Below, one piece after another: positions 43,219 through 50,789 of a stretch of DNA of 64,000 bases. The stretch is from Natranaeroarchaeum sp042663585 (GTDB taxonomy: Archaea > Halobacteriota > Halobacteria > Halobacteriales > Natronoarchaeaceae): NCBI RefSeq assembly GCF_042663585.1, contig NZ_JBHTAN010000006.1:2046001-2110000 (forward strand), given 5' to 3'. The translations under genes were made by a program, and so were the position numbers. The notes beneath the pieces were generated by a model. That model had not been told where the DNA came from. It worked only from the letters and a program-made list of their open reading frames with translations, and searched no databases. Each line of letters starts with the position of its first letter. Position 1 is the stretch's first letter.

Positions 43219-44670
43219 TCAGTACGTCCGGGCGAAGTACGCAGTCTCCTCGGCGGCGTCGTCGCAGATCGCACACTCCTCCTGAGCGGGTTCTTCGTCA
43301 CGATCCAGCGGGCACATGACGATTTCGGCGGCGATCTCGTCTTTGATCACCGTCTCACAGGCCTCGTCGCCACACCAGCCACACTCGACGTAGCCGCCGT
43401 GCTTGCCGATGGTGCCGAGGATCTCGGGGGGACTTTCGGCCTCGCGGACGTTCTCCTCTAGGTTCTCCGCTGCGGCGTCGTAGAGTTTGTCGTAGACGTC
43501 GTCGAAGTGGGCTTCGACGGTGGCCGCGATATCCTCGCGGTCCTCGACGATCGACTCGCCGTCGGGGCGGTGGACGAGCGTGACCTCCTCGTCTTCGACC
43601 TCGTGGGGGCCGATCTCGAAGCGGATCGGGATGCCGTTGAGTTCGTGTTCGTTGAACTTGAAGCCGGGATTGCGCTCGTCGCGGTCGTCGAGATCGACCG
43701 AGATGCCCGCGGCTTCGAGTTCGCCCGCGATCCCCTCGGCATACTCGAGGACCTCCTCTTTGGTGTCTTCCTGCCAGATCGGGACGATAGCGACCTGCGT
43801 GGGTGCGATCGTCGGCGGGAGGACGAGGCCCTGATCGTCGCTGTGGGTCATGATCAACGCGCCCAGCGAGCGCCAGGAGAGCCCCCACGAGGTGGTGTGG
43901 GCGACCCGCTCTTCCTCGTCCTCGTCGGTGTAGGTCAGGTCGAACGCCTCTGCGAAACTGGTGCCGAGGTAGTGGCTCGTCGCGCTCTGGACGGACTTGC
44001 CGTCGGGCATCAGCGCCTCGATGGTCGTCGTGGTGTGTGCGCCGGGGAACTTGTCGTGTTCGGGCTTGCGGCCGCGCATGATCGGGATGGCCAGTTCGTC
44101 CTCGAAGAGCCGTTCGTACTGATCGAGGCGGAGCATCGTCTCGTTCCAGGCCTCGTCCTCGGCTTCGTGTGCGGTGTGGCCCTCCTGCCAGAGGAACTCC
44201 TTGGTGCGGAAGAACGGCTTCGTTTCGGTCGCTTCCCACCGGACGACGCTACACCACTGGTTCAGGCGAAGCGGGAGGTCGCGGTGGCTGCGAGTCCACT
44301 GGGCCATGAAGGGCGCGATGATGCTCTCGCTGGTAGGCCGGACCGCGAGGCGTTCTTCGAGTTCGTCGTGGCCGCCGTGAGTGACCCACGCCACTTCGGG
44401 ATCGAACCCCTCGACGATGTCCTTTTCGCGCTCCAGAAAGCTCTCCGGGATGAACATCGGGAAGTAGGCGTTCGTGACGCCGGTCTCCTTGAACCAGCCG
44501 TCGAGTCGGTCCTGTAGTGCCTCCCAGAGGGCGTACCCGCGGGGGCGCGTTACGATGAATCCGCCCATCGGGGCGTAATCTGCGAGTTTCGCCTTCTGGA
44601 CGACTTCGGCGTACCAGTCGCCGGTCGCATACTCCTTGCTCTCGGTGATACCGAGTTCTTGCTCGCTCAT
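43219..44670 (-). CDS. proS: prolyl-tRNA synthetase, archaeal/eukaryal type
   Basis: A 483-residue class II synthetase that charges tRNA-Pro. Catalytic-core motifs include GFIVTRPRGYALWEALQD, YFPMFIPESFLEREKDIVEG, LRLNQWCSVVRWE and HSDDQGLVLPPTIAPTQVAI. The anticodon domain is followed by the Cys-containing C-terminal domain (CGWCGDEACETVIKDE, CPLDRDEEPAQEECAICDDA) found in this subtype. The ATG at 44670 (MSEQELGITESKEYATGDW) was chosen on family N-termini. It is divergent from the DICT regulator, about 155 bp away. Confidence 0.96.
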   Translation of the reverse strand: MSEQELGITESKEYATGDWYAEVVQKAKLADYAPMGGFIVTRPRGYALWEALQDRLDGWFKETGVTNAYFPMFIPESFLEREKDIVEGFDPEVAWVTHGGHDELEERLAVRPTSESIIAPFMAQWTRSHRDLPLRLNQWCSVVRWEATETKPFFRTKEFLWQEGHTAHEAEDEAWNETMLRLDQYERLFEDELAIPIMRGRKPEHDKFPGAHTTTTIEALMPDGKSVQSATSHYLGTSFAEAFDLTYTDEDEEERVAHTTSWGLSWRSLGALIMTHSDDQGLVLPPTIAPTQVAIVPIWQEDTKEEVLEYAEGIAGELEAAGISVDLDDRDERNPGFKFNEHELNGIPIRFEIGPHEVEDEEVTLVHRPDGESIVEDREDIAATVEAHFDDVYDKLYDAAAENLEENVREAESPPEILGTIGKHGGYVECGWCGDEACETVIKDEIAAEIVMCPLDRDEEPAQEECAICDDAAEETAYFARTY

Positions 44671-44825
44671 TGTACGGTGTGTATCCGTCCGGGGTAATAG
44701 ACGAACCGATCCGGGCGGACGAGCGGCGACCGGGTCTACGGGGGAATCGGTTCGCTCCACGAACCAGTTCTGTATACGGCAATAATCACCGCAAGAGTCA
44801 CATGAATGTAGAATAGACGACATGC

Positions 44826-45983
44826 ATGGGGGACCGTTATAACGGGCGGGCAGAAGATATGCAGTCGATAGAGGACCCACCGAAGGGTGTGATGAAATCA
44901 TTAACGGAGCCCATACGGCGGTCCGTCCTCCGCTATCTAAATGCAGCGGAGACGACAACGGTCGACCGACTCGCGCTGATCGCTACCGGACTGTCGACCC
45001 ACGGAGAGGGACAGCTAGCGACCGCGGCCGACTACCGCCGAACCAGAATCGAGCTACATCACGTCCATCTTCCGCAGTTAGAGCAGGCCGGGTTGATCGA
45101 ATACGACGCCAAAAGTCGGGAGGTGGCCATCGATACGTTTCCGGAAGGGCTGTTCGCCCTCGTGGACGATGCCGACGCATCCGAAGACCGACCGGGGGAG
45201 TCCGGGGAGACCCAGCCTGCCGGACCGGAGTTCGAGGCCGATCCAGTAGTAGCTGTACCCGTGTCGTCGCTTCGCGGCCTCATCGCGACGGTCGAGCATA
45301 CACAGGTGCCGGTGCAAATATTCAGTCCGAAACCACGCGAGGAGGTCGTTTCCCAGTTCATCAACAGGAACGTACAGATCGATTACGAACCGTTGCCGTC
45401 GTCACTGTCGCCCGGCTTTGCCGTCGTCGACCGTGACGGAGCCCTGCGGTTCTGTCATCTCGACGTGCTGACGAGCGTCGACGAGCCACCGACCGGAGAG
45501 CCCTGGGACGACGACACTGACCGAACGGCGTACAGGCAGTTCCTGGGGCTGTTCCGGAACAGCCCGTTTGCGACGACTGACCGTACGCAGTTGCTCGCGA
45601 CGTCTCGCGAGATCGAAGACCGGGCGTGGCGTGCCGGGCAGGGTGAGCTCCACGCCGGCTTTCAGTCGATGTCCGTCTTTCGCTCGCAGGCCGAGCCATA
45701 CCGCAGACTCGCCGAGGAGACCGGACTCGACGTCCAAGTGTACGGCCGACCCGACTGGACGCCGTTCGATAGCACCGATCTGGGGACGGTCGCAGTCGAC
45801 GACGACGACATCGGGAGAGTCTGGTTCGTCCTCTACCGGGACCCCTCGGGAGAGAACTCCTGTGCGCTGCTCGCGGAGGAGCGCTCGCCGGACGAGTACT
45901 TCGGGTTCTGGACCTACGACGACCGGCTAGTCGACCGTATCGTGGAGTATCTCGACGCGGCGTATACCATCGCCGCCGAGTGA
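44826..45983 (+). CDS. HTH transcription regulator with DICT sensory domain
   Basis: A 385-residue regulator. A winged HTH (about residues 15-95, IRRSVLRYLNAAETTTVDRL then LPQLEQAGLIEYDAKSREVA) precedes a sensor part that includes a DICT domain: FRSQAEPYRRLAEETGLDVQ, VYGRPDWTPFDSTDLG and the C-terminal WFVLYRDPSGENSCALLAEE. DICT domains occur in diguanylate cyclases and two-component proteins and are thought to sense light or other cues. Targets are unknown; proS, divergent 155 bp away, is one candidate. The start is uncertain: ATG codons at 44859 and 44892 are in frame. Confidence 0.75.
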   Translation: MGDRYNGRAEDMQSIEDPPKGVMKSLTEPIRRSVLRYLNAAETTTVDRLALIATGLSTHGEGQLATAADYRRTRIELHHVHLPQLEQAGLIEYDAKSREVAIDTFPEGLFALVDDADASEDRPGESGETQPAGPEFEADPVVAVPVSSLRGLIATVEHTQVPVQIFSPKPREEVVSQFINRNVQIDYEPLPSSLSPGFAVVDRDGALRFCHLDVLTSVDEPPTGEPWDDDTDRTAYRQFLGLFRNSPFATTDRTQLLATSREIEDRAWRAGQGELHAGFQSMSVFRSQAEPYRRLAEETGLDVQVYGRPDWTPFDSTDLGTVAVDDDDIGRVWFVLYRDPSGENSCALLAEERSPDEYFGFWTYDDRLVDRIVEYLDAAYTIAAE

Positions 45984-46001
45984 CGGTTCGCGGCTGAACC
46001 G

Positions 46002-46490
46002 CTACTGATCGGGTGCGACCGCGAACGGGGACGCCGTCGCCGTCCAGTTCCAGCCCGGGAGCCGCGTCTGGAAGCCGGCCGCCAACGCGGCGTCGAGATC
46101 ATCGCTCCCGGCGTCCCCGTCCGGGGGATGATGATGAATATCTACGTAATGAAACGTCGCCTCGCCGAGCAGGCCGAGCGGCTGGTTCCCCGCGATCATA
46201 CCCGCAAGCTGTCGACCGAGAAGCTCGTCGACGACGAATCCGGGGTAGTCGTCCTGAACGTCCAGATCACGCAATAGAGCGACGAGTGCCGCGACGTTGA
46301 CGGCGAGGTCACCGTTGGCGAATACGGCGTCGACCTCGCGACGGTAGGTTTCACTGTCGACTGGGTCGACCGCCGTCTCGAAGGCCGTTCCAAGTTCGGA
46401 GCGGGTATCGTTGATCAGATCGACGATGGCTTCGTCGCGTGCGCGAACCCATTCGTACTCGCGCTCGACGATAGCGGGCGTCAGTTGCAT
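46002..46490 (-). CDS. conserved hypothetical protein
   Basis: A 162-residue acidic protein, mostly helical. It opens MQLTPAIVEREYEWVRARDE and ends GWNWTATASPFAVAPDQ. The middle has AALVALLRDLDVQDDYPGFV and a His cluster (HYVDIHHHPPDGD) that might bind metal. I do not recognise the family. The ATG at 46490 follows a GTTAAC element (about 46521-46526) 30-36 nt upstream. It is convergent with the DICT regulator gene, 18 bp apart. Confidence 0.55.
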   Translation of the reverse strand: MQLTPAIVEREYEWVRARDEAIVDLINDTRSELGTAFETAVDPVDSETYRREVDAVFANGDLAVNVAALVALLRDLDVQDDYPGFVVDELLGRQLAGMIAGNQPLGLLGEATFHYVDIHHHPPDGDAGSDDLDAALAAGFQTRLPGWNWTATASPFAVAPDQ

Positions 46491-46876
46491 ACCCACCAAT
46501 TCGGTCGGAGTCGGTTAACTCTCAGCCCCTCATCTGTGCGGTTTGCGGGCTCAGAATCGGGGGCTCACCTCGAATATTGCGAAGATTTTTATAATGCGGG
46601 GCGAGTACTGCCGAGTAAGCGGGTTTTCCCTGGACCTTCTCGCAGAGTGTGCGGGAAGGGCCCGATACACCAGGATCATATCCCCCAGAGACACCGATCA
46701 TCCAGTATGCCTACCCTGTGGCTATCCGACGGCGTGACGCGAGTTCGTCGTGTTCACCCGTTACTGGCGTGCTTGCGGTGGCGCAAGCGCTCATTCGTTT
46801 ACGAACGATCCAGTGAGGCCCGGGCAGATGATCCCACAGTCGCTGGGACGAACCACGCTACTATGACGTTTCCACT
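46491..46876. other. 386-bp intergenic region, possible structured fttA leader
   Basis: No gene is supported by codon bias. TTTTTATA (46586-46593) is a good TATA box that would place transcription at about 46617, about 260 nt before the FttA start codon. The region can fold at several places: TTCTCGCA/TGCGGGAA (a G-U pair included) near 46638-46660, GCTTGCG/CGCAAGC at 46771-46788 with loop GTGG, and TTCGT/ACGAA near 46793-46805. A long, structured leader or an independent small RNA is suggested. Motifs of SRP RNA and RNase P RNA were not found. Confidence 0.42.
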
Positions 46877-48799
46877 ATGAGTTCCGTTGATCGACAACTC
46901 GACGACCTACACGAAGAGATTACCAGTGAACTGCCAGCCGATATCACGGTTTCCGATGTCAAATACGAGGGGCCAGAGCTAGTCGTCTATACGCGCGATC
47001 CGAAGAAGTTCGCGCAGCAGGGCGACCTGATCCGGAAACTCGCCAGCAAACTGCGTAAACGCATCACCGTCCGCCCCGATCCGGACGCCCTCGAACGCCC
47101 GCGTGACGCCAGAGAGCAGGTGATGAACGTGATTCCGGACGAAGCCGGCGTCACGGATCTGGACTTCCACGAGGACACGGGCGAAGTCGTGATCGAAGCC
47201 GAGAAACCCGGCATGGTGATCGGCCGTCACGGTTCAACGCTCCGGGACATCACCAAGGAGGTCGGCTGGACGCCCGAAGTCGTCCGGACGCCCCCGATAG
47301 AGTCCTCGACGGTCTCGAACGTCCGAAACTTCCTCAAGCAGGAACGCGACGAGCGCCGTGACATCCTCGAACGCGTCGGCCGGCAGATCCACCGCGAGGA
47401 GATGTCCGACGACGAGTACGTCCGCATCACGACGCTTGGCTGCTGTCGCGAGGTCGGCCGTGCGGCGTTCATCCTGAGCACGCCCGAGACCCGGATCCTC
47501 ATCGACTGCGGCGACAAGCCCGGCGCGGAGGGTGAGGTACCGTATCTGCAGGTACCTGAGGCCCTCGGCGCGGGCGCACAGAATCTCGATGCTGTCGTGC
47601 TCACGCACGCCCACCTCGACCACTCCGCGCTCATGCCGCTTCTCTTTAAATACGGCTACGACGGCCCGGTCTACACCACCGAACCGACGCGCGACCTGAT
47701 GGGCCTGCTCCAGCTCGACTACCTCGACGTCGCCGTGAAGGAAGGTCGAACGCCGCCGTACGACTCCGAGATGGTCCGAGAGGGGATCAAACACACCATC
47801 CCGCTGGAGTACGGCGACGTCACCGATATCGCGCCGGACGTCAAGCTGACGCTGCACAACGCGGGCCACATTTTGGGCTCCGCCGTCACCCACTTCCACA
47901 TCGGCGACGGCCTCTACAACGTTGCCTTCTCCGGCGACGTCCACTACGACGATACTCGCCTGTTCAACGGCGCAGTCAACGACTTCCCGCGCGTCGAGAC
48001 GCTCGTGATGGAGTCGACCTACGGTGGTCGTAACGACTACCAGACCGATCAGGACGACGCCGAAGACCGGCTCAAGCAGGTCATCAACGACACCTACGAC
48101 CGCGGCGGAAAGGTGTTGATCCCGGCCTTTGCGGTCGGCCGGTCGCAAGAGATGATGCTCGTCCTCGAAGAGGCGATGCGCAGCGGTGACATCCCGGAGA
48201 TGCCGGTCCATCTGGACGGGATGATCTGGGAGGCGACGGCGATCCACACCACCTACCCCGAGTACCTGCGCGACGACCTGCGTGATCGGATCTTCCACGA
48301 GGACAAGAACCCGTTCCTCGCCGATGCGTTCAACCACATCGACGCCGGCGAGGAGGAACGTCAGGAGGTCGCCGACGGTGGCCCCTGTATCATCCTCACG
48401 ACGTCGGGGATGGTCACCGGCGGACCGATCATGTCCTGGCTTCGCCACCTCGCGAGCGAGGAGGAAAGTACGCTCACCTTCGTCGGCTATCAGGCCCAGG
48501 GGACGCTCGGCCGACGCCTCCAAAGCGGCTGGGACGAGGTGCCGATGAACGACGCCGACAGCGGGCGCGCCTCGAAGATCAGTCTGAATATGGACGTCGA
48601 GACGGTTGACGGCTTCTCCGGCCACGCCGACCGTCAGGGACTGATGAACTTCGTGAAGACGATGAATCCCCGACCCGAGAAGGTACTCTGTGTCCACGGC
48701 GACGAGTCCTCGACGCAGGACCTCTCCTCGGCGCTCTACCACGAGCACAACATCCGGACGTTTGCGCCGAAGAACCTCGAAACGTTCCGGTTCCTGTGA
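46877..48799 (+). CDS. fttA: transcription termination factor FttA (aCPSF1)
   Basis: A 640-residue beta-CASP ribonuclease that terminates archaeal transcription by cutting nascent RNA and releasing polymerase. Two N-terminal KH-type domains (about 1-75 and 75-155, the second with GMVIGRHGSTL) precede a metallo-beta-lactamase domain with HAHLDH (244-249). The beta-CASP insert and the C-terminal FSGHADRQGL and HGDE complete the active site. Length and order match other archaeal aCPSF1 proteins. It stands alone; its leader is long and may carry control elements. Confidence 0.95.
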   Translation: MSSVDRQLDDLHEEITSELPADITVSDVKYEGPELVVYTRDPKKFAQQGDLIRKLASKLRKRITVRPDPDALERPRDAREQVMNVIPDEAGVTDLDFHEDTGEVVIEAEKPGMVIGRHGSTLRDITKEVGWTPEVVRTPPIESSTVSNVRNFLKQERDERRDILERVGRQIHREEMSDDEYVRITTLGCCREVGRAAFILSTPETRILIDCGDKPGAEGEVPYLQVPEALGAGAQNLDAVVLTHAHLDHSALMPLLFKYGYDGPVYTTEPTRDLMGLLQLDYLDVAVKEGRTPPYDSEMVREGIKHTIPLEYGDVTDIAPDVKLTLHNAGHILGSAVTHFHIGDGLYNVAFSGDVHYDDTRLFNGAVNDFPRVETLVMESTYGGRNDYQTDQDDAEDRLKQVINDTYDRGGKVLIPAFAVGRSQEMMLVLEEAMRSGDIPEMPVHLDGMIWEATAIHTTYPEYLRDDLRDRIFHEDKNPFLADAFNHIDAGEEERQEVADGGPCIILTTSGMVTGGPIMSWLRHLASEEESTLTFVGYQAQGTLGRRLQSGWDEVPMNDADSGRASKISLNMDVETVDGFSGHADRQGLMNFVKTMNPRPEKVLCVHGDESSTQDLSSALYHEHNIRTFAPKNLETFRFL

Positions 48800-49141
48800 G
48801 CAGGCCGAAACGCCGGCGCGCGCGATTGTTTGCGTTCGGATAACGATCGTTTAGTAACGCTAACAGGGACGAGTGAACCTTTAGCAACGCTAACAGAGAC
48901 GAGCAAATTCTTACTAATGCTGATAGAGATGATCTAATACTCAGTAACGCGTATAGAGACGAGTTAACGCTCAGTAACGCCTACAGTGAGGGGCTAACGC
49001 TCGTTAATGCATATTACAGAGACAAGCAAACCTGTTGTCGCTCGTCAACCGATAGCAGGCGTCGTACAGTTTAACCAATCAAACCGCGATATTTCCACTA
49101 ACTACGGGTTTTTGCGAGGCTCCTGTAGTCGCAAGCGGGTC
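48800..49141. other. intergenic region carrying a 30-bp tandem array
   Basis: The 342-bp gap between fttA and the DUF4397 gene is dominated by the array at 48851-49030. No gene is supported: reading frames through the array contain stop codons in units 3, 4 and 5. An open frame does run from 49007 into the DUF4397 gene, but a Tat signal starting at 49142 marks the true N-terminus. The array is far more A/T-rich than the neighbouring genes. Confidence 0.6.
48851..49030. repeat. six-unit, 30-bp degenerate tandem direct repeat
   Basis: Units begin at 48851, 48881, 48911, 48941, 48971 and 49001, exactly 30 bp apart. Each starts TTAGTAACGC or a close variant (TTAGCAACGC, TTACTAATGC, TCAGTAACGC twice, TCGTTAATGC), has a middle like TAACAGAGAC, and ends like GAGTTAACGC. 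The sixth unit has a 2-nt insertion. Units diverge but keep the phase, so it is an old duplication or one selected for spacing. It is not a CRISPR: there are no unique spacers between repeats. Confidence 0.85.
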
Positions 49142-50602
49142 ATGTCGACAGACGTAACACGACGAACAGTGCTTGCTGGAACCGGTGCAGCAGCAGTACT
49201 CTCGGCTACAGGTGTATCGCTCGCTGACGAACAGGAAGACGATGAGGAAGACGACACCGAGGAGTCCAACGGCGACGGCGATGCCGAATTCGCGGCAGTG
49301 AACGCAGTGCACGCCTCGCCGGACGCACCGAACGTCGACGTGTTCGTAAACGGCGCTCGCGTGCTCGAAGACGTCGCGTTCCGACACTTTAGCGACTACC
49401 TCGCACTGCTCCAGGGGGAGTACACGGTCCAGATCGTCCCAGTCGGGGGGGCCGACGGTGCGGGCGACGGTACTGGAATGGGTAGCGGCGACGGAACGGG
49501 CAACGGAGCGGGCGAGGGCAATGGAGTGGGTAACGGCAACGGTAATGAAACGGGCAACGGATCGGATGACGGGGACGGAATAGGCAGCGACGACGGAGGG
49601 GGCAACGGTACCGGAACAGGGGACGACGGGAACGGTATGGGCGGCGATGACGGAGCGGGCAGCGATGTCGACCCCACGGAGGACGCCGTCATCGACGAAG
49701 AGATCGAGGTCTCTACGGGCATCGTAACCGCCGCTGTCATAGGGGAGGCGGCCGAGGACGCCGACCAAGAGCTAGAACTCAGTGTACAGAAAGCCGACCT
49801 CAGCGAACTCGCGGACGGCGATAGCCGAGTTCGCGCGGTTCACGCCTCACCCGATGCGCCGGAGGTCGACATTGTCGCCGACGATAACCCCCTTGTCGAG
49901 GGCCTCACGTTTGGTAACTCCGAGACCTTCGACGTTGCGGAAGGCGAGTACACCCTCGAAGTTCGCGAAGCGGGTCAGGATGAGTCGGTTGCGGACTTCG
50001 ACGTTACACTGGACGCAGGGGTCGTCTACTCGGCGTTCGCCGTCGGCTTCCTCGAGGAACAGGGCGGTGACTCCGGAGGCATGGGTGACTCCGAAGACAA
50101 CGGTAGCGATTCTGCGGGAGCGGGCGACTCCGAAGACAACGGCAGCGACTCCGGAGGCATAGGCGACTCCGAAGACAACGGCAGCGACTCCGGAGGCATA
50201 GGCGACTCCGAAGACAACGGCAGCGACTCCGGAGGCATAGGCGACTCCGAAGACAACGGCAGCGACTCCGGAGGCATAGGCGACTCCGAAGACAACGGCA
50301 GCGACTCCGGAGGCATAGGCGACTCCGAAGACAACGGCAGCGACTCCGGAGGCATAGGCGACTCCGAAGACAACGGCAGCGACTCCGGAGGCATGGGCGA
50401 CTCCGATACAGGGTTCGACCTGTTGCTGAATGTCGACGCTCTTACACCCAGTGCGGCTGTCGAGGAGACGGCAGAAGCCGATGACGACGGCGAAGACAAT
50501 GGAATGGGTGACGACGACGAGGACGACGGCATGGGCGACGATGACAGCGGAGTTGGAGACGATTCTGACGGCGGGACGGACGACGATTCGAGTAGCCTCT
50601 GA
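49142..50602 (+). CDS. exported DUF4397-domain surface protein with internal repeats
   Basis: A 486-residue acidic secreted protein. The Tat signal reads MSTDVTRRTVLAGTGAAAVL. Two DUF4397 domains are recognised by VNAVHASPDAPNVDVFVNGA and VRAVHASPDAPEVDIVADDN. A Gly/Asn/Asp-rich insert (about residues 100-175) interrupts the first domain. Eight 13-residue repeats (GDSEDNGSDSGGI type) follow the second, then an Asp-rich C-terminus. No PGF-CTERM is seen. DUF4397 proteins are usually surface or secreted with unknown ligands. The ATG at 49142 fits the Tat signal; the in-frame ATG at 49007 is rejected. Confidence 0.82.
   Translation: MSTDVTRRTVLAGTGAAAVLSATGVSLADEQEDDEEDDTEESNGDGDAEFAAVNAVHASPDAPNVDVFVNGARVLEDVAFRHFSDYLALLQGEYTVQIVPVGGADGAGDGTGMGSGDGTGNGAGEGNGVGNGNGNETGNGSDDGDGIGSDDGGGNGTGTGDDGNGMGGDDGAGSDVDPTEDAVIDEEIEVSTGIVTAAVIGEAAEDADQELELSVQKADLSELADGDSRVRAVHASPDAPEVDIVADDNPLVEGLTFGNSETFDVAEGEYTLEVREAGQDESVADFDVTLDAGVVYSAFAVGFLEEQGGDSGGMGDSEDNGSDSAGAGDSEDNGSDSGGIGDSEDNGSDSGGIGDSEDNGSDSGGIGDSEDNGSDSGGIGDSEDNGSDSGGIGDSEDNGSDSGGIGDSEDNGSDSGGMGDSDTGFDLLLNVDALTPSAAVEETAEADDDGEDNGMGDDDEDDGMGDDDSGVGDDSDGGTDDDSSSL
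50084..50395 (+). repeat. eight 39-bp coding tandem repeats
   Basis: 312 bp = 8 x 39. Units 2-7 are nearly identical at the DNA level (GGCGACTCCGAAGACAACGG and onward) and code GDSEDNGSDSGGI; unit 1 differs (ends SAGA with changed codons) and unit 8 ends GGM. High identity of DNA, not only of protein, shows recent expansion by slippage or recombination. The repeats add negative charge to the protein. Confidence 0.9.
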
Positions 50603-50789
50603 GACACTGCGCCGTCACCGCTATTTTTCTGGGTGAGTATCGAGTTTACCGCATCAAATCATGGTGGACTTTCACAATAAGTAGTATTAACCATGTAGAT
50701 AAAATGCCTTATATCCCCTTGCATGTGTATATAAAACCATTAGTCATTCAGGAGTAGCGTCTTATGGGAGCGGTTCACTATCGCATACA
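50603..50789 (+). promoter_or_regulatory. gltB upstream region with TATA box
   Basis: The sequence GTGTATATAAAAC at about 50726-50738 is a strong TATA box, giving a transcript start near 50758 and a short leader of about 30 nt before the ATG at 50790. The patch before it is AT-rich. No gene is supported in the 187 bp. Confidence 0.5.

Noticed and set aside
46543..46737. Short plus-strand frame in the fttA leader
   Set aside because: It is rich in Arg and Cys and poor in acidic residues, unlike the surrounding genes, and crosses the likely TATA box and hairpins.
46600..46870. SRP RNA or RNase P RNA in the fttA upstream gap
   Set aside because: The conserved SRP helix 8 motif and the RNase P core were searched for by eye and not found.
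48851..49030. The 30-bp array as a CRISPR
   Set aside because: Units run head to tail with no unique spacers, they differ from each other, and no cas gene is nearby.
49007..49141. In-frame ATG at 49007 as the start of the DUF4397 gene
   Set aside because: The Tat signal begins at 49142 and the upstream 45 codons arise from the last unit of the 30-bp array; a signal peptide would not follow such an extension.
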